The notes beneath the pieces are model-generated. The model was not told the origin of the DNA, did no database searches, and saw nothing but the letters and a program-made list of their open reading frames with translations. This document shows, piece by piece, positions 1-7,844 of a stretch of 64,000 nt of DNA. This DNA comes from an uncultured Cellulophaga sp. (GTDB taxonomy: Bacteria > Bacteroidota > Bacteroidia > Flavobacteriales > Flavobacteriaceae). The number at the start of each line of letters is the position of its first letter. The stretch's first letter is position 1. Where the stretch lies: assembly GCA_947492955.1 (NCBI GenBank), contig CANLOV010000011.1:43042-107041 (forward strand), written 5' to 3'. A program made the position numbers and the translations under genes.

Positions 1-855
1 AAAAAAGGAGGACAAACTACTGTCCTATTTACACTTACTCCTCCAAATAATGAGAGCGAGGGCATTATTTCTCCTAAAGTAACAACAACAGAAGGTAAAA
101 CTTTCTTAAATGAACTTGTAGAAATTACTTATAATCATATTCCTAAACAATCTGTTCTACTACCTTCACAAGCTAAAGTTGTTCGTTTAAACATACAAAA
201 AGCAGGAGAACATATTGGTTATATAGTAGGTGCAGGTGATAAGATTCCTGAGAGTTTAGAGCAAATAGGTTATAAAGTACACATAATAGCTCCTGAAACT
301 ATTGAAAAAGGTTTTCTAAATAAATTTGATGCCGTTGTAATTGGAATAAGAGCCTACAATGTAGTTGAACAACTAAAACACAAACAACCTTTACTTTTAG
401 AGTATGTAAAAAATGGAGGAACACTAATTACACAATACAATACTTCTAGACGTTTTAATATGGATGCTATAGCTCCTTACCCTTTACAGTTATCTAGAGA
501 TAGAGTTACCGATGAAAATGCGCCTGTAGAAATATTAGCAAAAGAACATGCCATAGTCAACTTTCCTAACACTATTACAAAAAAAGATTTTAGTGGATGG
601 GTACAAGAACGCGGACTATATTTCCCTAGTAGTTGGGGAAAAGAATACACGCCTATATTTGGAATGAATGACCAAGGAGAATCCATAAAAAAAGGAAGCT
701 TATTAGTTGCTCCATATGGTAAAGGAAACTATATATATACTGGTCTTAGCTTTTTTAGAGAATTACCTGCAGGAGTCCCTGGCGCATACAAACTATTTGC
801 CAATATGATATCTATAAATAAAGCTACTTTAGATACTAGTGTTATAAAAGATTAG
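1..855 (+). CDS. PIG-L family deacetylase, C-terminal part (gene cut by window edge)
   Basis: Frame 1 is open from the first base and stops with TAG at 853-855, leaving 284 residues with no start, so the gene begins outside the window. The visible part starts with a beta-rich segment. From about residue 70 there is an alpha/beta segment (GYIVGAGDKIPESLEQIGYK, then DAVVIGIRAYN and YVKNGGTLITQYN) that looks like the glutamine-amidotransferase-like domain found at the C-terminus of large Bacteroidota PIG-L/LmbE deacetylases. The catalytic zinc-binding N-terminal domain would lie upstream and cannot be seen. A Na+/solute symporter directly downstream is the usual partner of these deacetylases, which suggests deacetylation and uptake of an amino-sugar-type substrate. 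The family call rests on this context and on the C-terminal pattern only. Confidence 0.6.
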   Translation, partial: KKGGQTTVLFTLTPPNNESEGIISPKVTTTEGKTFLNELVEITYNHIPKQSVLLPSQAKVVRLNIQKAGEHIGYIVGAGDKIPESLEQIGYKVHIIAPETIEKGFLNKFDAVVIGIRAYNVVEQLKHKQPLLLEYVKNGGTLITQYNTSRRFNMDAIAPYPLQLSRDRVTDENAPVEILAKEHAIVNFPNTITKKDFSGWVQERGLYFPSSWGKEYTPIFGMNDQGESIKKGSLLVAPYGKGNYIYTGLSFFRELPAGVPGAYKLFANMISINKATLDTSVIKD

Positions 856-857
856 CT

Positions 858-959
858 ATGGAAAATAAATTTATTTGGAAAAAAGAATACACATATGTGC
901 TAGCCTTAAACGCTATATACATTATTCTTTTTTATGTTTTTATGACTTTATATAAATAA
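858..959 (+). CDS. 33-residue single-span membrane peptide
   Basis: An ATG two bases after the preceding stop opens 33 codons ending in TAA. The product starts MENKFIWKKEYTYVLALNAI and then runs on through a hydrophobic stretch (about residues 13-31) to a final Lys. The positively charged, aromatic N-terminus followed by one membrane span predicts a small inner-membrane peptide. It fills the only gap between the deacetylase gene and the symporter gene, whose ATG lies six bases further on, so it is very probably co-translated with both. Small subunits that accompany Na+/solute symporters are known (for example YhdT next to PanF), which is the basis for suggesting an accessory role. I recognise no named family. 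Confidence 0.6.
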   Translation: MENKFIWKKEYTYVLALNAIYIILFYVFMTLYK

Positions 960-965
960 AATCGA

Positions 966-2699
966 ATGAGTATATTAGACTGGGTACTACTTACAAGCAC
1001 ATTACTTTTTATTGTTATCTATGGTGTATGGAAAACAAGAGGAAGTAAAAACGTAAATGATTATGTTTTAGGTGGTAACCAAGATAAATGGTGGACTATT
1101 GGTTTATCTGTAATGGCAACGCAAGCAAGTGCTATTACTTTTTTATCTACCCCGGGGCAAGCTTTTCATGATGGTATGGGATTTATTCAAATGTATTTTG
1201 GATTACCCCTAGCCATGATTATTATTTGTATTGTTTTTATTCCTTTATACCACAAACTTAAAGTATATACCGCATACGAATTTTTAGAACAACGTTTTGA
1301 TTTAAAAACTAGAACACTCACTGCAATTTTATTTCTAATTCAAAGAGGATTAGCCGCAGGGATTACTATTTATGCGCCTTCTATTATTTTATCTGCTGTA
1401 CTAGGTTGGGATTTAAGAACATTAAATTTAATCATTGGTACATTAGTTATTATTTACACGGTTTCTGGCGGAACAAAAGCAGTAAGCGTTACACAAAAAC
1501 AACAAATGTTTATTATTATGACAGGGATGTTTGTTGCTTTCTTTTTTATCCTTGGGTTTTTACCTCCAGACATTACTTTTACAAAAGCTTTAAAAATTGC
1601 AGGAGCCAGTAATAAGTTAAATATTGTAAATTTTGATTTTGATTTAAAAAGTAGATATACATTTTGGACAGGTATAACTGGGGGGCTTTTCTTGGCCTTA
1701 TCCTATTTTGGTACAGACCAGAGCCAAGTACAACGATACCTATCTGGAAAATCAATTAAAGAAAGTCAATTAGGGCTTATTTTTAACGGTTTATTAAAAA
1801 TCCCTATGCAATTTTTTATCTTACTTTTAGGTGTTATGGTTTTTGTTTTTTACCAATACAATCCTTCTCCTTTAAATTTTAGTCCGTCTGCAACAAAAAT
1901 GGTTTTAAATTCTGCCCAAGCAGATGATTACAAATTACTAGAAGTAAAACATTTAGAACTTGAAGCTGAAAAAAGAATAGCTCAGCAAAAATTCTCTGCA
2001 GCTTTAAATTCGGAAAATACAAAAGACACAAAACAGGCTAAAGAATATATCATACAAATTAATGAGCAAGATAAAGCTAATAGAAACACCGCTAAGGCTT
2101 TAATTAAAAAGGCTAAGCCATCAGAAGAAACCAATGATAAAGATTATGTCTTTATTCACTTTATTTTAAATTACCTCCCTAAAGGTATTATTGGTTTGCT
2201 ATTAGCTGTAATATTATCAGCAGCTATGTCATCAACAGCATCTGAACTAAATGCTTTAGGAACTATTACTGCTATAGATTTATTTAAAAGAAATAAAAAA
2301 GAAGAATTAACCGATGAACAATATGTAACTGCAACAAAAGGTTTTACCTTTTTATGGGGTGTTATAGCTATTTTAATTGCCTGCATTGCTAATTTGTTTG
2401 ATAACCTAATACAACTTGTAAATATTATTGGTTCTATTTTTTACGGAAATATTCTAGGTATATTTTTATTAGCTTTCTTTTTTAAGTTTGTAAAAGGAAA
2501 TGCTGTTTTTACAGCAGGTATTCTAACTCAAATAATCGTTATAATTATTTACTACACATTAATCTATGTTTACCCAGATGGGCAAGAAAAGCTAAGTTAT
2601 TTATTGCTAAACTTTATTGGTTGTGCATTAGTAATTGGCACTGCATGTTTACTAGAGGTGTTTGATAGAATTATAAACAAACCACATACAGAAGTATAA
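966..2699 (+). CDS. Sodium:solute symporter (SSS family)
   Basis: A 577-residue polytopic protein with about 13 hydrophobic segments. It carries SSS-type signatures: SGGTKAVSVTQKQQ near residue 170, FGTDQSQVQRYLSGKS near 255, and the Ser/Thr-rich LSAAMSSTASELNALGTITA near 420, where this family coordinates Na+. It should import a small organic solute (sugar, sialic acid or similar) with Na+; the substrate cannot be read from sequence. A highly charged, helix-prone insertion of about 80 residues (about 310-392) lies between two membrane spans and is much longer than the loop in compact SSS proteins. The gene follows the deacetylase and the small membrane peptide at very short spacing, so the three probably form one operon. 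A strong hairpin directly after the stop ends it. Confidence 0.9.
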   Translation: MSILDWVLLTSTLLFIVIYGVWKTRGSKNVNDYVLGGNQDKWWTIGLSVMATQASAITFLSTPGQAFHDGMGFIQMYFGLPLAMIIICIVFIPLYHKLKVYTAYEFLEQRFDLKTRTLTAILFLIQRGLAAGITIYAPSIILSAVLGWDLRTLNLIIGTLVIIYTVSGGTKAVSVTQKQQMFIIMTGMFVAFFFILGFLPPDITFTKALKIAGASNKLNIVNFDFDLKSRYTFWTGITGGLFLALSYFGTDQSQVQRYLSGKSIKESQLGLIFNGLLKIPMQFFILLLGVMVFVFYQYNPSPLNFSPSATKMVLNSAQADDYKLLEVKHLELEAEKRIAQQKFSAALNSENTKDTKQAKEYIIQINEQDKANRNTAKALIKKAKPSEETNDKDYVFIHFILNYLPKGIIGLLLAVILSAAMSSTASELNALGTITAIDLFKRNKKEELTDEQYVTATKGFTFLWGVIAILIACIANLFDNLIQLVNIIGSIFYGNILGIFLLAFFFKFVKGNAVFTAGILTQIIVIIIYYTLIYVYPDGQEKLSYLLLNFIGCALVIGTACLLEVFDRIINKPHTEV

Positions 2700-2700
2700 A

Positions 2701-2738
2701 AAAACCCATTAAATAAGAATATTTAATGGGTTTTAAAA
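2701..2738. terminator. Bidirectional intrinsic terminator
   Basis: A perfect inverted repeat, AAAACCCATTAAAT (2701-2714) and ATTTAATGGGTTTT (2721-2734), has a 6-base loop and is flanked by A and T runs on both sides. It lies between the convergent symporter gene and the DUF2911 gene and can end transcription from both. Confidence 0.85.
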
Positions 2739-2752
2739 AAGGGTGTTTAGTT

Positions 2753-3595
2753 TTATTTAACTCCCCATTCTTTTAATGAATCCATATTTAATTTTACATA
2801 ATGGTCATTACCTGCTGCTTTAGCAACTTCTAATGATTTTTGTGCCGCTTTAATAGCTCCTTTTTTATCTCCTAATGCCGCATATATTAATGATTGACGT
2901 CTCATTACCCAAAATGCTTTATCATTCATAGCAACTGCTTTATCTATCCATTCTTTAGCTTTATTCAAATCTTTTCCTTCTTCATGGTAATATGCCGCTG
3001 CTGAAAAATAATCTCCTGCAGATGGTCCAGCCATAACACTTTCTATACTTTTAACAGCCTTAGTTTTAGTTGGCACATCTATTTTAACACCAACATAAGC
3101 ACGCTCCCACATTAAGCCTAAAACAGCAGAATTATTAGTTAAGTCATCAAAAGTTATTGTAAACGTTTCTATATCTACAGGAAGAGGAAATACTTGTGCA
3201 GTAGTTTTTGCTACTACTTTAGCATCGTCCCATTCTCTTGGCTTTCCCCAATTGTTTGTATCTGCATAAAAGAAAACTTCCCAGTTATCTTTGTTTGGCT
3301 TAGCAAAAATTGCATAAGAACCCGCTTTTAATTCCTGGCCATCAATAGTTACATCGTCACTAAAGCTAATTGTTGTGTTTTTATTAGCTCCTGCACGCCA
3401 TAATTCTCCATAAGCCAATAAGCCTCCAAAGATAGTTCTTCCTCTCATAGAAGGTCTAGAATACTCAACTATAGCCTCTGTTAATCCTATCGTTTGTGTT
3501 AATGTTGATGAAGGACTAGGAGCAGGTGTCTTTACTTGTGCATTTAAAGAAAACGAAGCACATACTACAAATAATAAAAGTGTTATTTTTTTCAT
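2753..3595 (-). CDS. Exported DUF2911 domain protein with helical C-terminal region
   Basis: A 280-residue protein with a Sec signal peptide (MKKITLLLFVVCASFSLNAQ). The next 150 residues match the DUF2911 pattern: VEYSRPSMRGRTIFGGL, then GELWRAGANKNTTISFSDDV, LKAGSYAIFA and WEVFFYADTNNWG. The last 80 residues are helical and TPR-like (AAYYHEEGKDLNKAKEWIDK and GDKKGAIKAAQKSLEVAKAA). DUF2911 proteins are common periplasmic proteins of Bacteroidota with no established biochemical role. The gene stands alone between the shared terminator and its own promoter (TTG-N17-TAGTTTTG, 3618-3645), which puts the start codon about 18 bases after the predicted transcription start. Confidence 0.9.
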   Translation of the reverse strand: MKKITLLLFVVCASFSLNAQVKTPAPSPSSTLTQTIGLTEAIVEYSRPSMRGRTIFGGLLAYGELWRAGANKNTTISFSDDVTIDGQELKAGSYAIFAKPNKDNWEVFFYADTNNWGKPREWDDAKVVAKTTAQVFPLPVDIETFTITFDDLTNNSAVLGLMWERAYVGVKIDVPTKTKAVKSIESVMAGPSAGDYFSAAAYYHEEGKDLNKAKEWIDKAVAMNDKAFWVMRRQSLIYAALGDKKGAIKAAQKSLEVAKAAGNDHYVKLNMDSLKEWGVK

Positions 3596-3617
3596 AATTA
3601 CATATATTTAGTTGTAA

Positions 3618-3645
3618 CAAAACTAAATATAAACATAGACTGCAA
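3618..3645 (-). promoter_or_regulatory. Bacteroidota-type promoter of the DUF2911 gene
   Basis: On the minus strand TTG (3645-3643) is followed after 17 bases by TAGTTTTG (3625-3618), a full match to the TTG-N17-21-TAnnTTTG consensus of the Bacteroidota housekeeping sigma factor. The predicted start of transcription is near 3613. Confidence 0.75.
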
Positions 3646-3880
3646 TCGTTAATAATTTCTTAAAAAACAAAAAATAATTAGTAACAAAGAACATTAACTC
3701 TACATTTTTTTCGCTTAGCAAAAAGTGAGGTAGCTAATTGATTCTACTGTACATGTACATCTTTGAACTATAGTAATTTTTTCTACGCATATACCATATA
3801 AAATTATTATACTTATGTAAAATTATTGTTAAATAATAGCATAAGCGTTTCCACATAATAAAACTTCTAAAGTAAAAGAC
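3646..3880. other. Divergent intergenic region, no gene recognised
   Basis: AT-rich spacer between the DUF2911 promoter and the aquaporin promoter. It holds a 12-base perfect palindrome TGTACATGTACA (3749-3760). A 62-codon open frame on the minus strand (3734-3922) has no recognisable product and runs across the aquaporin promoter, so it was not called. Confidence 0.4.
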
Positions 3881-3909
3881 TTTGTATATAGTAATTTCTA
3901 TTAATTTTG
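3881..3909 (+). promoter_or_regulatory. Promoter of the aquaporin gene
   Basis: TTTG (3881-3884), 17 bases, then TAATTTTG (3902-3909), a full match to the Bacteroidota consensus. Transcription would start near 3914, only about 13 bases before the ATG at 3927. This rules out the in-frame ATG at 3882, which lies inside the -33 box. Confidence 0.8.
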
Positions 3910-3926
3910 CTAACAAAATCATAAAT

Positions 3927-4601
3927 ATGAAACGCTATTTCTCTGAATTTTTAGGCACATTTACTTTAATATTCTGTGGTACAGGTGCTATGACTATTAA
4001 TGAAATTACCGGAGGAAGTGTTACTGGTGTTGGTATTGGTATTACCTGGGGATTTATTGTTATTGCAATGATTTATGCTTTTGGTGATATCTCTGGTGCA
4101 CATTTTAACCCTGCTGTTACAGTTGCTTTTGCTTTTGCAAAGAAATTTTCTTGGAAAGAAGTTCCAATCTATATAGCCGTACAATGTTTAGCAGCCCTAG
4201 CAGCTAGTGGTGTATTATTATACCTGTTTCCTGCCAGTGAATGGCTAGGTGGTACACAACCATCTGTAGCCCCTTATTTTCCTCCTATAAAAGCCTTTGT
4301 ATTAGAGATTATATTAACCTTCTTTTTAATGCTCGTTATTATTAATGTATCTACAGGAGCCAAAGAAATTGGTATTATAGCAGGTTTAGCCATTGGTGGT
4401 GTTGTTATGTTAGAAGCTATTTTTGCTGGACCCATGACAAATGCTTCTATGAACCCTGCCCGTTCTTTAGGACCCGCTTTTGTATCTGGGCACTTAGAAA
4501 ATCTATGGTTATACCTTACTGCACCATTTATTGGTGCTATTTTAGCCGTATTAAGCTGTAGATTAGTAAAAGGAGACGATTGTTGCGATGAAGGTTGTTA
4601 A
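3927..4601 (+). CDS. Aquaporin / MIP family channel
   Basis: A 224-residue protein with six membrane spans and both half-helix NPA signatures: HFNPAVT (Asn61) and SMNPARS (Asn176), with the selectivity-filter Arg at 179. It belongs to the major intrinsic protein family, which passes water or small neutral solutes. By manual alignment to E. coli AqpZ, the helix-5 filter position that is His in AqpZ is a small residue here, so it may not be strictly water-selective; glycerol-type or metalloid solutes are possible. The C-terminus ends in an unusual acidic, Cys-rich tail (GDDCCDEGC). The ATG at 3927 was chosen because the promoter ends at 3909 and because MKRYFSEFLG is a normal MIP N-terminus. 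No resistance genes lie next to it. Confidence 0.92.
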   Translation: MKRYFSEFLGTFTLIFCGTGAMTINEITGGSVTGVGIGITWGFIVIAMIYAFGDISGAHFNPAVTVAFAFAKKFSWKEVPIYIAVQCLAALAASGVLLYLFPASEWLGGTQPSVAPYFPPIKAFVLEIILTFFLMLVIINVSTGAKEIGIIAGLAIGGVVMLEAIFAGPMTNASMNPARSLGPAFVSGHLENLWLYLTAPFIGAILAVLSCRLVKGDDCCDEGC

Positions 4602-4663
4602 TTTACTATAGTTAAAGACTTCATTTTTAACATTATTTTAGAAAGATAAGATATACTTTTCTT

Positions 4664-4688
4664 GTAGTTTTAAAACATATAAAACTAC
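4664..4688 (+). repeat. Inverted repeat directly upstream of a start codon
   Basis: GTAGTTTTA (4664-4672) and TAAAACTAC (4680-4688) are perfect 9-base arms around a 7-base loop. The structure ends three bases before the ATG at 4692 and could be a 5' leader hairpin or a protein-binding site. It is not followed by a T run, so it is not a standard terminator for the aquaporin gene. Confidence 0.55.
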
Positions 4689-4691
4689 GTC

Positions 4692-7244
4692 ATGAAACTT
4701 TTTAAAACTTTTGTTTTAGTTATTCTGTTATCTTCTTTTTCTTATATAAGTTATTCTGTGATAGATGACTATGTTGCTAAGCTGTATAAATATGAAGTAG
4801 AAAACACTCCTGAAAAAACATATATACATACAGATAAACCTTATTACACTACAGGAGAAACTATATGGTTAAAAAGTTACTTGGTTAATGGTGTTAACCA
4901 TACGGTAGCAAAAAAAAGCAAAGTTTTACATGTAGAACTCATTAACCCAAAAGATAGCATTGTTTATAAGGAAAAATTATATGTGTCAGATACTGATTAT
5001 GGGGCTGCTGGTAATATTGATATTGATGAAAAATGGAGTTCTGGAAACTATCAATTAAGAGCATATACTAATTATATGCGCAATTATGATTCTAACTATT
5101 TTTTTAAAAAAAATATACGGATACAGAAAATTGAAAAACCTACTGAGAATATTGACTATGTAAACTCTAGTAAAGCTCCTGTAATTGAAACTAGTAATTC
5201 TAAAGAAAATGATAATCAAAACATAAAAATAGAAGGACTCTCTATAAACTTTTATCCAGAAGGAGGAACAGCAGTTCCTAACATAAATAATGTTTATGGC
5301 ATAAAAGCCATAGATAAAAATGGTAATGGCGTAAAACTAGAAGGTCAAATTAGAAAAAAAGGAGAGAATGACATATTAACTCTATTTAGAACTTTTAATT
5401 TTGGATTGGGTGTTGTTAGTTTTATACCTAAAGCTGGTACTACATATATAGCTGATGTTACTGTAAATAATAAAACATTCTCTTATGAATTACCTATAGT
5501 ACCAGAAAACTCATCTAATCTACAAATTAAATATAATGAAGAAACTATAAAGCTAACTGTAAACAGTAGTATTAAAAATATAAATAACTATTTTATTATT
5601 GGACATTTAAGAGGTAAAGCATTCTTTTCTAAACAAATACCAAATACGAATCTTAATACTTATAGTTTTAAATTAGTTACTAATGATTTAGAAACTGGGG
5701 TTGCTCATTTTACATTATTTAACGCAGAAGGAAAACCCGAAGCAGAACGTCTTGTGTTTATAGACAATGACACACAGCAATTAGACACACAAATAAAATT
5801 AAACAAAAAAGAATTTAATAAAACAGAAAAAGTAAATCTTAGTATTAACTCTTTTTTTAAAAATGAAGAAATACAAAATGCAAACGTTTCTTTAGCTATA
5901 ACTCAAAAAGATATAGTATCCTTAGAGAACAATGAAACTATTAAAAGTTGGCTCTTATTAAATTCCGATTTAAGAGGAGAAATACCAAATGCAATGTTTT
6001 TCTTTGATGAAAGTAAACCTAAACACTTTCGTAAATTTCTATTAAAATCTCTTATGCTTACTAATGGGTGGAGAAGATTTAGTTGGAAAAATGCAACAAC
6101 AAATAATTTTATAAAAAAAGAAAAGTACCAACCCGAAAAAGGAATTTATATTAAAGGAAGAGCCTTTCCTATGAATAATAAAATTACCTCCTCGTCTATT
6201 GAAACAAGTATTGTCTTTTTAGGAAAGGGTATATACAGTGAGAAAAAAAATACTAATGCAGATGGTAGTTTTATATATGGTCCTTACATAATTCATGATA
6301 CTATAGGTACTATTGTACAAGCAAAAATTCCTACTATAAAAAATGAAAAGCAAAAGAAAAGAGTTTCCATTTTATTAAGCCCTGAGCAGCCTGGTCCTAA
6401 AATAGATTCTATGAATTCTGCGCAGCAAACAATTAGAAACCCAATAAATTTAAAAAATTATAAAAAGAGGCTAGAATATATTAAGCAAATTGATTTTTCA
6501 TTTGATCGTGTTAATCAGCTAGAAGAAGTACTTGTTACTGGCAATAAAAAAACATATGAAGACGAACTTCAAGATAGAGCAGATGAATTAGCCAACTACG
6601 GTTTCCCAACTAACAGGATAGTAATAGACTCTTTAGATGCTAAAATTGATACTAGTGTCTTAAATTTATTATATAGAGTTCCTGGAGTTCGTATTAGCGG
6701 TACTTCTCCAAATATTAACATTACTGTTCGTTCTGGCTTCTCTAACAATAACAATTCAGGTTCAATTCTTAATAGTAACAATAACGGAGTATTATTTTTA
6801 TTAGATGGCGTAGAAACCGATTTCTCTTTTATTGAAAACTTAACAGCATCAAACATCTCTTTTATTGATGTTTTAAAAGGAGTGGATACTAATTTTTATG
6901 GACCTCGTGGAGCTAATGGTGTTATTGCTATCTATTCTAATTTAAACAGTAATTATACTATTACTAAAAAAAGCCCAGGGATTATAGATTTTTTAACCTC
7001 TCCCTTTTATAAAGCAAAAGAATTTTATGCTCCAGATTATAGTAAAAATACTAGTGATTTATATAAACCAGATTACCGTACTACATTACACTGGAATCCA
7101 AATATAAATATAGGTGTAGCTAATAAACAGGTAGAATATTTTTATACTAATGACCAAGCTGGAGTATACCAGATAGAAGTACAAGGAATAACAAATAAAG
7201 GAAAATTAATTTACGCCACTAAAGATTTTAAAGTTGTAGATTAA
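4692..7244 (+). CDS. Exported MG2-like protein with TonB-receptor plug domain
   Basis: An 850-residue protein with an N-terminal signal or anchor (residues 1-26). Near residue 40 the motif KTYIHTDKPYYTTGETIWLK is the start of a macroglobulin MG2-type domain. The middle is beta-rich. At about 620-750 comes a TonB-dependent-receptor plug-like segment (DTSVLNLLYRVPGVRISG, LLDGVETDF, then FYGPRGANGVIAIYS), but no 22-strand outer-membrane barrel follows. This architecture recurs in Bacteroidota; its function is not established, and a role in handling proteins or polymers at the outer membrane is a guess. It is preceded by a hairpin and meets the molybdenum cluster end to end: its stop at 7244 directly abuts the convergent gene's stop at 7245. 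Confidence 0.75.
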   Translation: MKLFKTFVLVILLSSFSYISYSVIDDYVAKLYKYEVENTPEKTYIHTDKPYYTTGETIWLKSYLVNGVNHTVAKKSKVLHVELINPKDSIVYKEKLYVSDTDYGAAGNIDIDEKWSSGNYQLRAYTNYMRNYDSNYFFKKNIRIQKIEKPTENIDYVNSSKAPVIETSNSKENDNQNIKIEGLSINFYPEGGTAVPNINNVYGIKAIDKNGNGVKLEGQIRKKGENDILTLFRTFNFGLGVVSFIPKAGTTYIADVTVNNKTFSYELPIVPENSSNLQIKYNEETIKLTVNSSIKNINNYFIIGHLRGKAFFSKQIPNTNLNTYSFKLVTNDLETGVAHFTLFNAEGKPEAERLVFIDNDTQQLDTQIKLNKKEFNKTEKVNLSINSFFKNEEIQNANVSLAITQKDIVSLENNETIKSWLLLNSDLRGEIPNAMFFFDESKPKHFRKFLLKSLMLTNGWRRFSWKNATTNNFIKKEKYQPEKGIYIKGRAFPMNNKITSSSIETSIVFLGKGIYSEKKNTNADGSFIYGPYIIHDTIGTIVQAKIPTIKNEKQKKRVSILLSPEQPGPKIDSMNSAQQTIRNPINLKNYKKRLEYIKQIDFSFDRVNQLEEVLVTGNKKTYEDELQDRADELANYGFPTNRIVIDSLDAKIDTSVLNLLYRVPGVRISGTSPNINITVRSGFSNNNNSGSILNSNNNGVLFLLDGVETDFSFIENLTASNISFIDVLKGVDTNFYGPRGANGVIAIYSNLNSNYTITKKSPGIIDFLTSPFYKAKEFYAPDYSKNTSDLYKPDYRTTLHWNPNINIGVANKQVEYFYTNDQAGVYQIEVQGITNKGKLIYATKDFKVVD

Positions 7245-7844
7245 TTAGGGTTTTAAAAATTTAGTATACTCTTCTGGGGTATCTATATCTTTTTCTTTGC
7301 CTTTTGCATCTATACTTATAGTATCAGCTATATTTGTTTTTAAAATATCTTTTGCTCCAAAATCATTATTTAACCTTTGCAATTCTTTAAAATAGGTTTT
7401 AGAAAAAATAGCGGGAACTCCTAATTTATTTCCATAATTAGTTGCTACAATGCCCTTCTCTTTCTTAGAAAAAAGTCCTGTTAATTTAGCTAAGTAATTA
7501 CCATCTATAAAAGGTTGATCTGCAAGCATTATAAGAACTCCATCGTATTCTTCTGTACCCATGCCTATAAACGCTACCCCACATGCTATAGAACTTCCTA
7601 AACCAATATTCCAATTACTATTTATTATTGTAAAAACATCTTCCTTAATTTCTTTTTCTATCTCTGCTGCATTAGCACCTAATACCAAATAAACATCTGT
7701 TTTAGTTTCTTTTGCATTTTTAATTGCATTACCAAGTAAGGTTGTATTTTTCCAAGGAAGTAATTGTTTTATACTTCCCATTCTGCTAGCTTCACCTGCT
7801 GCTAAAATTAGAATAGCTATTTTATTAGTACTACTTTTATACAT
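7245..7844 (-). CDS. MobA/MocA-like nucleotidyltransferase (molybdenum cofactor cytidylyltransferase type)
   Basis: A 199-residue protein with the nucleotidyltransferase signature LAAGEASRMGSIKQLLPW near residue 15 and the metal-binding segment IMLADQPFIDG near residue 105. Members of this family transfer CMP or GMP to molybdopterin. Next to xanthine-dehydrogenase-type subunits and XdhC, the MocA role (making molybdopterin cytosine dinucleotide) is most likely. Its start overlaps the end of the XdhC gene by 8 bases, so the two are translationally coupled. It is the last gene of the four-gene molybdenum hydroxylase operon. No full terminator is seen after it; it ends against the convergent MG2-like gene. 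Confidence 0.85.
   Translation of the reverse strand: MYKSSTNKIAILILAAGEASRMGSIKQLLPWKNTTLLGNAIKNAKETKTDVYLVLGANAAEIEKEIKEDVFTIINSNWNIGLGSSIACGVAFIGMGTEEYDGVLIMLADQPFIDGNYLAKLTGLFSKKEKGIVATNYGNKLGVPAIFSKTYFKELQRLNNDFGAKDILKTNIADTISIDAKGKEKDIDTPEEYTKFLKP

Noticed and set aside
3734..3922. 62-codon minus-strand frame between DUF2911 and aquaporin genes
   Set aside because: It crosses the aquaporin promoter, has random-looking composition and no homology that I can recognise.
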